Part shown: positions 1-5,034 of the stretch, piece by piece
How the letters are laid out: each line of letters opens with the position of its first letter
Position numbering within the stretch: the first letter of the stretch is position 1
From: Chlamydiota bacterium
GTDB lineage: Bacteria > Chlamydiota > Chlamydiia > Chlamydiales > Rhabdochlamydiaceae
Direction: 5' to 3'
Assembly: GCA_011065225.1 (NCBI GenBank)
Contig: JAAKFC010000116.1
Location: 1 to 5,034 of the forward strand
DNA: 5,034 nt
The notes under the pieces: generated by a model
What the model was told of the DNA's origin: nothing
Databases searched by the model: none
The model's input: only the letters and a program-made list of their open reading frames with translations
Translations under genes and position numbers: made by a program

Positions 1-1200
1 GCTCTTGAACTCAGAAATGATATTGAGGAGCTCCTTGCAGGTGATGATTATGCATTTACTGATCTGGATGAAGATGAATATGCAATTATCCCAGCAGTCG
101 GTAATGGTGAAGCAGATATTCTCCTTTGCAAAAGTAAGCTGAGTAAGAAATGGAAAAAAACAAAAAAATTCATCAAGAAACACAAAAAAGAAATCATTAT
201 TGGAGCCGTTATTGTTGTGGCTACTGCCACGGTAGTAGTTGCAGTAGTAGCTATATCCTCTGCAGGCGCCGCAGCTGCGGCGGCGGCTGGAGCTGCTGGT
301 GCAGCTTCATCATCTAAATCTAGTAAAGATGAAAAGAGCAAGCCAGCACAAGCAGAAGTCTCGGATTCTTTTCTTTTTGACGATACTCGCAATATTGTAG
401 AAGCAACCAATGAAACTCCAGCTGTAAAAGCTGTCATTACTGAACAGGTCAATGAATTCAAGGAATTTTTGATAGAAGATCAAATTGCACAGCAATCAAG
501 TCCTTCACAGGAATGGAATGATCTTTCTTTTGGTGAAAAAGCCCGTGAACTTGGAGCACACTTAGCTCACCAAGCGTATGAAGAAATTACTGAGCTAGTT
601 GGGGTTGTACCTCAGCTTTGCGAAGAAATCAAAGATTTGGGATCGAAGCTTTTACCTGAAAATCTTACTCCTCCAAATAATGAATTGAGTGGAAATCCTA
701 AAGACAACTATGAAAACTTAGTCGCAAAGGGTCATAAAGCAATCGATACAGTCTTCTCCTCAGATCAGGCAGATCTTTTTACTGCAGAAGCTATGGAAAA
801 TGATCTTTCGCATAATTTTGCTATTGGAATGATTCCATTACCGGGAATGATTAACAGCAACGGTGCTATAAATGTTAAAGAGTTTTCGAATTTGGGAAGA
901 GTTGCAGACAGGGCTGGATTCACGAAGGCAGGCAGAGGTTCAATGAAACATGGCTATAGAGAAGGAAGCGTGTTCCGAAAACCTATTGGAAACCCATCAC
1001 AAGTCAACCAACATGGACAACAAGTGCTAGAAAGCATTTTGAACCATCCAGAAAAAAAAGTAATCCAATATACGCACAAACTGCATGGTCCAGTCATTGA
1101 TATTGAGGCCCCGCAGCTAGGAGGAGTAAGATTTAATGGCGATGGAACCGAAATGATGGGTTTTTTAGAGCCTCGTTGGTTCATCAATAACCCCAAGTAA
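1..1200 (+). CDS. Polymorphic toxin, membrane-anchored, 5'-truncated by window edge
   Basis: The frame is open from base 1 (399 codons, TAA at 1198-1200) with no ATG before the membrane segment, so the true start lies upstream; the GTG at 217 falls inside the membrane helix and is not a credible start. Residue numbers count from base 1. Order of parts: an acidic stretch (about 1-45), a Lys-rich run (KKWKKTKKFIKKHKKE, about 48-64), a Val/Ile membrane helix (about 65-87) passing into an Ala/Gly tract (to about 102), a Ser/Lys linker, a pre-toxin region (about 168-285, with NPKDNYENLVAK and HKAID), and a C-terminal toxin tip (about 306-399). The tip has GRGSMKHG, REGSVF, GNPSQVNQHGQ and terminal GFLEP. 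A helical half followed by several beta-like strands suits a BECR-type (barnase/EndoU/colicin E5-D/RelE) ribonuclease toxin; that fold is inference. The immunity gene follows after 13 nt. Delivery route is not shown; type III secretion would be usual for chlamydiae. Confidence 0.82.
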   Translation, partial: ALELRNDIEELLAGDDYAFTDLDEDEYAIIPAVGNGEADILLCKSKLSKKWKKTKKFIKKHKKEIIIGAVIVVATATVVVAVVAISSAGAAAAAAAGAAGAASSSKSSKDEKSKPAQAEVSDSFLFDDTRNIVEATNETPAVKAVITEQVNEFKEFLIEDQIAQQSSPSQEWNDLSFGEKARELGAHLAHQAYEEITELVGVVPQLCEEIKDLGSKLLPENLTPPNNELSGNPKDNYENLVAKGHKAIDTVFSSDQADLFTAEAMENDLSHNFAIGMIPLPGMINSNGAINVKEFSNLGRVADRAGFTKAGRGSMKHGYREGSVFRKPIGNPSQVNQHGQQVLESILNHPEKKVIQYTHKLHGPVIDIEAPQLGGVRFNGDGTEMMGFLEPRWFINNPK

Positions 1201-1213
1201 ATAGAGCATTGAT

Positions 1214-1438
1214 ATGAATAAAAAAAGATTTTCATTTAGAATTGCCAGTGATACAAGTAAAGAAAAAGTATTTGCAGAGGTATTTTATGACGATGATCAA
1301 TGGGCTGAAATTTCCCAAGAAGAAAAAGAACCTGTTATAATATTTTTTTCCCCTTCTAATGCAAAATATTGGGAATTTTCTTTGGAGGATGCTTTAGAAG
1401 CTCTTCAGCAAGCAAAAAAGAGTCTGCTTGAGGAATAA
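1214..1438 (+). CDS. Small acidic immunity protein for toxin 1
   Basis: This 74-aa protein starts at ATG 1214, 13 nt after the toxin stop; only a weak purine stretch (AGAG) precedes it, so it is probably translated by coupling. There is no signal peptide or membrane segment, so it should be cytosolic. The N-terminal half looks like beta strands (FSFRIASD, KVFAEVFYDD, WAEISQEE, EPVIIFF) and the C-terminal part like one acidic helix (EFSLEDALEALQQAKKSLLEE region). The pattern of residues around FAEVFYDDDQWAEISQE resembles small immunity proteins found beside polymorphic toxins, but I cannot name the family. The acidic charge fits direct binding to a basic nuclease tip. The role rests mainly on position; the stop codon is only 8 nt before the homology block of the next cassette. 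Confidence 0.75.
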   Translation: MNKKRFSFRIASDTSKEKVFAEVFYDDDQWAEISQEEKEPVIIFFSPSNAKYWEFSLEDALEALQQAKKSLLEE

Positions 1439-1494
1439 TCGAAATAAAGCAATGGGATACTCTCCCTTCAGATAAAAGAGGAGAACTTAGTTCC

Positions 1495-2358
1495 ATGCTT
1501 GCTCATGAAACTTTGGAAGGGATTTCTGAAATAGCTTCTGTTCTTCCACAATTAGGACAAGAAATTAATAATCTCGGCTCAAAAATTCTTCCAGAGAATA
1601 TGCTTTCTCCTGGTGATAGCCCTTTTATCGGAAGCCCGAAGGAGAACTATGAAAATTTTGTTGCAAAAAGCCATAAGGCAATAGATCGAGTTTTTTCTAC
1701 AGAGCAGGCTGGTCAGTATACTCCAGAAGCCAAGGCAAATGATCCAATGAATGACTTCACCTTTGGATTATTGCCTCCTCCTGGAAACTTCTCTAAGGGC
1801 CTAAATATTTCAAAATTTAAAAAAATCATGGAGACAGGCAAAGAAACAACTGTTCTCGCTGAAGAGTTGGGGTTCACAGCCAAGGAAATTGCAGAGCTTG
1901 AAAAAGCCGGAACTTTAGATAGGACTGTCACACAGGCTTTAGATAAACTTTATAGTAATCATGCATGGGAGGAATCTGTAAAGCTATTTAAAAATGCTGG
2001 GGAAACATTACGCCTTCATCAAGGTAAATATATGCCCGAATTCAAAATTAGAGAACTCATTCATGAGACTGGTATCCGTACATTCCCAAGACCTAAAGGA
2101 ATTCCTAAAAATTATAGAGTTAAGCTTTCAGACAAACCCGGAGGGATGAAGTATGTGCATCCCAACGATGAAGGAACTTATGTAAGGATTATGCCAGGAA
2201 AACCTCATAGCAAAAATCCAAGCCAACAAAAGCCTTATGTTAATCATAGAATAAATGGAAAATCATTTGATAAACATGGTAACATAGTTGCAAATAGATC
2301 TGAAGAAGCACATATACCTCTTGAGGAATATATTTATAGGGAGATGAGGAATAATTAA
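1495..2358 (+). CDS. Orphan toxin module (pre-toxin region plus C-terminal toxin 2)
   Basis: This 287-aa protein has no export or membrane part. ATG 1495 is the only ATG upstream of the conserved block; AGAGGAG at 1477-1483 is 11 nt ahead of it. Residues 1-97 match the pre-toxin region of the preceding toxin: LAH, VLPQL, LGSKILPEN, SPKENYENFVAK, HKAID and VFS. One aligned stretch of 26 residues (from SPKENY to STEQA) has 19 identities. After about residue 97 the two proteins diverge. A helical linker (about 105-190) leads to FPRPKGIPKNYRVKLSD (197-213) and a basic, His-rich tip: KYVHPN (H222), RIMPGKPHS (H238), NPSQQKPYV, DKHGNIV and EEAHIPLEEYIY (H273). This tip pattern is one I associate with recurrent polymorphic toxins, probably nucleases, but I cannot assign a fold. 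The alignment continues upstream of the ATG, so the gene looks like a cut-out C-terminus rather than a complete toxin. It may be expressed as a cytosolic protein or be silent. Confidence 0.8.
   Translation: MLAHETLEGISEIASVLPQLGQEINNLGSKILPENMLSPGDSPFIGSPKENYENFVAKSHKAIDRVFSTEQAGQYTPEAKANDPMNDFTFGLLPPPGNFSKGLNISKFKKIMETGKETTVLAEELGFTAKEIAELEKAGTLDRTVTQALDKLYSNHAWEESVKLFKNAGETLRLHQGKYMPEFKIRELIHETGIRTFPRPKGIPKNYRVKLSDKPGGMKYVHPNDEGTYVRIMPGKPHSKNPSQQKPYVNHRINGKSFDKHGNIVANRSEEAHIPLEEYIYREMRNN
2083..2133 (+). repeat. Direct repeat copy A, inside toxin 2
   Basis: This 51-base stretch encodes FPRPKGIPKNYRVKLSD in the toxin 2 gene. A second copy with 47 of 51 bases identical lies at 2747-2797, on the far side of the second immunity gene. 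Confidence 0.85.
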
Positions 2359-2360
2359 TT

Positions 2361-2735
2361 ATGGAAAATATTACAGTTAAGCACCAAAGGTTAAATAGTT
2401 TTATTGAGAACGTAGGTTGTATTGCTGATGAAAAATATCAAGAACGCGTATGGGTGAGAGCTGAGGGACCAGAATGTGACGATATTGATGATACTGTTTG
2501 TGATTTTTTTGATGATGGAGACCCCATTTTAGAAAAATATAAAGACTTTGGAATTAATGAGAATCAATACAAATTATTAATGATACTACATCAAAAATTA
2601 AGAGAATTTACGGATAAATCTGGTTTGTATTCTCCAGAAAAATCTACTGAGAAACTCATACAGCTGCCGCAGTGGCAAGAAATTAGGAATATAGCAAAAA
2701 AAGTTATTATGGCCTTTGATTTCAAGAAGCAATAA
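2361..2735 (+). CDS. Acidic immunity protein for toxin 2
   Basis: This 124-aa protein has its ATG 2 nt after the toxin 2 stop. GATGAGGA (2343-2350) within the toxin's last codons gives a ribosome-binding site about 10 nt away, a tight coupling that argues for toxin-antitoxin pairing. There is no signal peptide. The protein begins with a helix (HQRLNSFIENVG), then YQERVWVRAEGPECDD and a strongly acidic patch (residues 35-54, with DDIDD and DDGD), then ILEKYKDFGI and helices to the end (LPQWQEIRNIAKKVIMAF). I recognise the EGPECDD...CDFFD type of pattern from small proteins beside Rhs-like toxin tips, but give no family name. The acidic patch is a plausible mimic of nucleic acid for blocking the basic tip of toxin 2. 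Confidence 0.75.
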   Translation: MENITVKHQRLNSFIENVGCIADEKYQERVWVRAEGPECDDIDDTVCDFFDDGDPILEKYKDFGINENQYKLLMILHQKLREFTDKSGLYSPEKSTEKLIQLPQWQEIRNIAKKVIMAFDFKKQ

Positions 2736-2746
2736 TCATTTCCTCC

Positions 2747-2818
2747 TTCCCAAGGCCTAAAGGCATTCCTAAAAATTTCAGAGTTAAGCTTTCAGACAAT
2801 GGAGCAAACTCAAATTGA
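2747..2818 (+). pseudogene. Remnant of a third toxin tip (direct repeat copy B)
   Basis: Bases 2747-2797 repeat 2083-2133 with four mismatches and read, in one frame, FPRPKGIPKNFRVKLSD, differing from toxin 2 only by F for Y. The frame then gives NGANSN and stops at 2816-2818, where toxin 2 continues with KPGGMKYVHP. Three of the four changes fall in third codon positions and the encoded peptide is kept, so this was once coding and is not a random match. No start codon, pre-toxin region or catalytic tip remains. It probably marks a third cassette lost by deletion or recombination within the shared KGIPKN block. Confidence 0.75.
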
Positions 2819-3039
2819 GTTTGTGGAGCTTGAAGAGCTTCTCATAAAGAAAAGGGTTGCCTGTATTGACAGTGAAATAAATTTCTAGATGCCCTCTAGA
2901 TTTTGATGATAAATATCCGACTTTAAAAAAAGCAATTGAAAATTTTTCTGGAAAGGAATGCTTTTTTTCTTAGAATTACTCACGCAAGGTGAAGGATAAT
3001 TCAGAAAGTGTTGATCATTGGCTGTTTGATTGTTGGTAG
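2799..3039 (+). pseudogene. Degraded plus-strand gene, possibly a third immunity gene
   Basis: From ATG 2799 one frame reads MEQTQIEFVELEELLIKKR to a TAG at 2886-2888. If one base is skipped near 2880, a second frame continues with SRCPLDFDDKYPTLKKAIE and KECFF up to TAG 2971-2973, then NYSRKVKDNSESVDHWLFDCW to TAG 3037-3039. Joined, these make about 78 residues with one frameshift and one nonsense codon (or two compensating shifts around a run of seven T at 2962-2968). The pieces look protein-like, and the order (toxin remnant, then this) copies the toxin-immunity order of the two intact cassettes. No family is recognised. The ATG overlaps the toxin remnant, so the true beginning may have been lost in the same deletion. 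Confidence 0.45.
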
Positions 3040-3313
3040 TTATTCTGCCACTGCTTTTGCTAAACTTAACTACAAAGATAGATCTGTTATGGAATGCCCA
3101 ATCTGTGGAGACCCAATTAATTTTCTCTGCAGAACAAAATAGCGCTAAAAAGCAGGCTCCGTTGTAGAAATAGGCTCCTTCTCCTTCACCATGAAAGGAA
3201 TTGCGCTGAAGAGGAGAATCTATTTCATTTTTTGTGAGCTCTGCCAATTTTTCTGAAAAGGATGGGGCCAATGAAATTAGTTCTAATTGTATGATGAAAT
3301 CTTGTTGAGGACA
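2885..3313 (-). other. Long open frame without ATG, downstream of and in frame with the 295-aa gene
   Basis: Directly after the TAG (3314-3316) of the 295-aa gene, the same frame stays open for 142 codons to a TAG at 2885-2887. It contains no ATG; the only usual alternative start is TTG 3271, which has no ribosome-binding site. The first 60 or so residues look protein-like (FSEKLAELTKNEIDSPLQ, FHGEGEGAYFYNGA, CFLALFC), while the later part is Ser/Asn-rich and antisense to the degraded plus-strand gene. It may be the tail of a longer protein cut by a nonsense mutation, the 3' end of a different lost gene, or partly a shadow. Confidence 0.35.
3008..3142 (+). CDS. Possible tiny exported Cys-containing protein (GTG start)
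   Basis: From GTG 3008 a 44-codon frame begins VLIIGCLIVGSYSATAFAKLN, which looks like a signal peptide with an AFA cleavage site, and continues to MECPICGDPI and a terminal FLCRTK. GAAGGA at 2991-2996 is a possible ribosome-binding site 11 nt upstream. CPIC plus one later Cys recalls the zinc-type tail of the minus-strand exported protein at 4217-4594. It overlaps the degraded frame that ends at 3039 and a long minus-strand open frame, so chance is a serious alternative. Confidence 0.2.
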   Translation: MLIIGCLIVGSYSATAFAKLNYKDRSVMECPICGDPINFLCRTK

Positions 3314-4201
3314 CTATTCTTCAGGGCGATAGCCAGCGATGAGGCTCAATGAAGCCTCTAAAAAATCTTTGCCTTGGTAATATTGGAGAACCTTTTCTTT
3401 GGTTTTGAGATAGTCGCTTTTCAGTGTTAACGACTCTTCAGAGTTTGGATTTCCCGCAAACACTGGACAGGAATATTGAGTTAGATAAAACTCAGTAAGA
3501 GTCATCTCCGAAGGAATCTCCAAAGGCCCCTCATCGCAGTCGTCTTCTCCCCAGACAGGCTCTGCTGGTATGAGCGTTTTACAGCTTTCTAAGAATAGCA
3601 AGGAATTCTCTCTTCCATAGCCAAGGACAATCCCCATTAGAACCTGATCCCCCTTTAATACGTCATGCATAAGAGTGCGATTCTTCGCATCTCTTAGCAA
3701 CTGAAAACCATCTACTATTTCTCGATTGAGGATTTCTTGGAAATCTTTTTTGTGGCTGTTTACAACAGCATTAAATTGGTCTTCGTTGATTAAAAGAATG
3801 GAAACTGATCCAGGGTAGCACTCGGGTCGCTCTACCCAAAAATTCGCTGTAGGGAATAAATGTCGGTATTTTTCCCATGTCTTCCATCCTGCTCGTAATT
3901 TGCGACAGTGCCTTTTCAAGGAATCCCACGTCCAGTCGGTAAAGGGCAATGGGTTGTGGTAGGTTGCCCAAGACACCGGCTTTGAACCTAGAAGAGTATA
4001 GGCAAAATTATCTTCTGCGAAGAGGATCTCCATAAAATCAAAAAGTCTCTTCTTATCTTTTTCAGGAAGGGACAGAATACGTTCTGTCCCTTGATGATCC
4101 AAGAATCGCACTGTGGTTTTCCGCATCTGACTATATTGCCAAGATAAAAATGCAATAGATAATATGCCAAAGACAATGTACTTCTTTTTTATAAGCCTCA
4201 T
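3314..4201 (-). CDS. Membrane-anchored 295-aa hypothetical protein of a chlamydial family
   Basis: ATG 4201 is the first start in the frame and precedes an N-terminal anchor (MRLIKKKYIVFG, hydrophobic about 8-22, no clear cleavage site), so the protein should be tethered with its bulk outside the cytoplasm. After an apparent SLPEKDKKRLFDFM helix come FAYTLLGSKPVS (66-77), a Trp/Arg-rich helical part (90-120), SVSILLINEDQFNAVV (about 132-147), GIVLGYGRENSLLF (190-203), PVFAGNPNSEES (246-257) and a helical C-terminus with YQGKDFLEASLSL. The AYTLLGSKPVS and LGYGRENS motifs resemble a paralogous family of unknown function that I recall from Parachlamydiaceae. No catalytic motif is visible. No good ribosome-binding site precedes the ATG; the upstream gene ends 15 nt before it, which suggests coupled translation from one mRNA. 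The frame stays open past its stop codon (see 2885-3313). Confidence 0.8.
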   Translation of the reverse strand: MRLIKKKYIVFGILSIAFLSWQYSQMRKTTVRFLDHQGTERILSLPEKDKKRLFDFMEILFAEDNFAYTLLGSKPVSWATYHNPLPFTDWTWDSLKRHCRKLRAGWKTWEKYRHLFPTANFWVERPECYPGSVSILLINEDQFNAVVNSHKKDFQEILNREIVDGFQLLRDAKNRTLMHDVLKGDQVLMGIVLGYGRENSLLFLESCKTLIPAEPVWGEDDCDEGPLEIPSEMTLTEFYLTQYSCPVFAGNPNSEESLTLKSDYLKTKEKVLQYYQGKDFLEASLSLIAGYRPEE

Positions 4202-4216
4202 ATCATGAAAGAGTGT

Positions 4217-4594
4217 TTAGGAATTTTTCTCTTCCTTCTTTTTCCATAGGTTTTTTGGGCAATCCTCTCTTTCACATCTTTCACCAAGAGGAGTCGGGCG
4301 AAGGCAATAGGGGCATTTATATTTGGGATTTGGTTGTACTCTACTTCCTCCTTCTCTCACATCTTTAACGTATATATAAAGCCCTTGCTTGTCCCTGCGA
4401 ATGACATTCGTCTCTATCCAATCATCAGAAATATTTACAAAAATGGCATTGTCATCGATTGCAATGTTCTCAGTCTCGAAGTACAATTTTGTTTTATTTT
4501 GTGGGTCAAGATCAGTCGAATAGTTACTAGCCTCTGAAGCCAGTGGAAAAATGGCTTAGAAAAAAAGAGCTAGTATTGTTAAAAAAATTTGCAT
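4217..4594 (-). pseudogene. Small exported zinc-ribbon-like protein, cut by in-frame TAA at codon 13
   Basis: ATG 4594 has a near-perfect ribosome-binding site (GAGGAGG, 4607-4601, 6 nt spacing) and a promoter upstream. The frame reads MQIFLTILALFF, then TAA (4558-4556), then AIFPLASEASNYSTDLD and onward to a stop at 4217. Restoring a sense codon such as TTA gives an ordinary signal peptide with a likely cut after SEA. The mature part has beta-rich segments (IAIDDNAIFVNISDDWIE, GLYIYVKDV) and a Cys4 tail: CPYC (94, 97), C107 and C112, followed by a Lys-rich end. This suits a structural zinc knuckle or disulphides outside the cytoplasm. No named family is recognised. Restart at TTG 4486 would give 89 aa without a signal peptide but lacks a ribosome-binding site. 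The clean frame on both sides of the stop points to a very recent mutation, a sequencing error or recoding. Confidence 0.7.
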
Positions 4595-4600
4595 TTCTTA

Positions 4601-4607
4601 CCTCCTC
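4601..4607 (-). promoter_or_regulatory. Strong ribosome-binding site fixing the start at 4594
   Basis: GAGGAGG on the minus strand, 6 nt before ATG 4594. It is the strongest Shine-Dalgarno match noticed in the window and shows that translation is meant to begin before the in-frame TAA. Confidence 0.85.
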
Positions 4608-4622
4608 AAAACTTTTTGGTAA

Positions 4623-4656
4623 AGCTAGACGAAATTATACAAATATATTTCTAGCT
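4623..4656. promoter_or_regulatory. Inverted repeat bracketing the -10 box, possible operator
   Basis: AGCTAGA (4623-4629) and TCTAGCT (4650-4656) form a perfect 7-bp inverted repeat with 20 nt between arms. One arm lies over the expected transcription start and the other directly beside the -35 box, so a dimeric regulator bound here could control the promoter. A 7-bp match can occur by chance. Confidence 0.3.
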
Positions 4657-4661
4657 GTCAT
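4634..4661 (-). promoter_or_regulatory. Sigma70/sigma66-type promoter for the minus-strand operon
   Basis: The -35 box is ATGACA (4661-4656, one mismatch to TTGACA), the spacer is 16 nt, and the -10 box is a perfect TATAAT (4639-4634). Transcription would start near 4627, giving a leader of about 33 nt before ATG 4594. Confidence 0.7.
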
Positions 4662-4787
4662 TCTTTTTTTTCATGCTCTCAAAACGATTGTATGAACTGA
4701 TCTGTAAGCAGAAAGATATTTAGAGGCTTTTTTTCCATGATCTATAAGAAAATTTTACGGGGATATTGGTATTTTGTGCCAAGTTTT
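4662..4787. other. No gene seen
   Basis: AT-rich stretch upstream of the minus-strand promoter with T runs near 4662-4670 and 4728-4734. I see no coding frame, RNA gene or convincing hairpin terminator. Confidence 0.5.
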
Positions 4788-4934
4788 TTAGTTCTCTTCT
4801 TCCCTGCGTAGACGAAATGGACTTGGCTTTGAGGTGAGATAGATCGCTGTCAATGCTGCAGGAAATGCTATGACAAGGGAATAGTTTGCAAACCCAAGAA
4901 ATGGCGATAGTGCAACTATGCCTCCTCTATTCGA
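4788..4934 (-). pseudogene. Hydrophobic C-terminal coding remnant
   Basis: This open stretch of 48 codons has no start and ends in TAA (4790-4788). It reads GGIVALSPFLGFANYSLVIA, then FPAALTAIYLTSK and PSPFRLRREEEN, a credible last membrane helix with a charged cytoplasmic tail. Upstream the frame is closed, although a one-base shift would add KTALIE. It looks like the end of a membrane protein gene whose remainder is lost; the family is not recognisable. Confidence 0.3.
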
Positions 4935-5034
4935 TTAAAGCAGTTTTCTCTGGCTATGCAAGGAGACAGGGGTCTTTTAATTTGGCTTGGGAAACAACAC
5001 CTTGGGCAGAAGGATCGGCCTGAAGAGCTTTTAA
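4911..5034 (+). pseudogene. Terminase small-subunit-like fragment, running off the right edge
   Basis: The frame is open from 4911 (after TAG 4908-4910) to the window end and reads SSIRLKQFSLAMQGDRGLL followed by IWLGKQHLGQKDRPEELL. The pattern of an aromatic-containing helix, a G-D/N step, then IWLGKQ-LGQ-D is typical of helix-turn-helix terminase small-subunit-like phage proteins. The upstream DNA-binding part is missing, and ATG 4956 lies inside the conserved helix with no ribosome-binding site, so the 5' part seems lost. The 3' part may continue beyond the window. Confidence 0.45.

Noticed and set aside
217..219. GTG as the start of the first toxin
   Set aside because: It lies within the membrane helix, the frame is open to base 1 and there is no ribosome-binding site; the gene is simply cut by the window edge.
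48..461. Minus-strand 137-codon Ala-rich frame
   Set aside because: It is antisense to the Ala/Gly tract and linker of the first toxin; low-complexity composition and no start signals.
310..495. Minus-strand frame opposite the first toxin
   Set aside because: Antisense shadow of coding sequence with no ribosome-binding site or recognisable pattern.
954..1235. Minus-strand frame opposite the first toxin tip
   Set aside because: Antisense shadow crossing the toxin-immunity junction, Ser/Pro/Cys-rich with no domain pattern.
1713..1931. Minus-strand frame opposite the second toxin
   Set aside because: Antisense shadow of a conserved coding block.
2755..2764. GCCTAAAGGC palindrome as a terminator
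   Set aside because: Only four base pairs, no T run follows, and it is part of the coding repeat.
3771..4176. Two alternative minus-strand frames inside the 295-aa gene
   Set aside because: They overlap a much longer frame with a membrane anchor and family-like motifs.
4334..4537. Plus-strand 67-codon frame
   Set aside because: Antisense to the Cys4 protein gene, whose promoter, ribosome-binding site and motif are far better.
4728..4734. T run as a rho-independent terminator
   Set aside because: No GC-rich stem precedes it on either strand.
4956..5034. Minus-strand reading LKALQADPSAQGVV at the right edge
   Set aside because: Shadow of the terminase-like plus-strand fragment, which has the more specific pattern.

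Overview
The window looks like an accessory region of an environmental chlamydia (Parachlamydiaceae-like). I infer this from AT-rich coding DNA, from a polymorphic-toxin protein with the chlamydial layout (basic run, Val/Ala membrane segment, shared pre-toxin region, variable C-terminal toxin), and from a minus-strand protein resembling a membrane-anchored family expanded in Parachlamydiaceae. No search could be run, so the taxonomic call is moderate and most product names rest on pattern recognition.

Left half (1-2735, plus strand): two toxin-immunity cassettes in tandem, closely packed and probably co-transcribed. Cassette 1 is the 3' part of a large toxin gene entering from the left edge (membrane segment, linker, pre-toxin region, about 95-residue toxin tip) followed 13 nt later by a small acidic immunity protein. 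Cassette 2 is an orphan C-terminal module. Its toxin gene lacks the membrane and N-terminal parts, begins inside the same pre-toxin region, carries an unrelated toxin tip and is followed 2 nt later by its own acidic immunity gene. Homology to the first toxin runs upstream of the second toxin's ATG to within a few bases of the first immunity stop codon. The second cassette therefore looks like a stored or displaced tip that could be swapped onto the full-length toxin by recombination.

Middle (2736-3313): a decay zone. It starts with a 51-bp imperfect repeat of the second toxin's coding sequence (a third toxin fragment) that runs into a degraded plus-strand reading frame, perhaps an old immunity gene. 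On the minus strand there is an unusually long open frame without ATG, in frame with and directly beyond the stop codon of the 295-aa gene.

Right half (3314-4661, minus strand): a two-gene operon behind a good sigma66/sigma70-type promoter (ATGACA-16-TATAAT) and a near-perfect GAGGAGG ribosome-binding site. The first gene encodes a small exported protein with a CPYC...C...C zinc-binding tail, but its signal sequence is cut by an in-frame TAA at codon 13. The second encodes a 295-aa membrane-anchored protein of unknown function.

Right edge (4662-5034): no intact gene. It holds a plus-strand fragment resembling a phage terminase small subunit, running off the window, and a minus-strand hydrophobic coding remnant. 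Both suggest a mobile-element or deletion scar.
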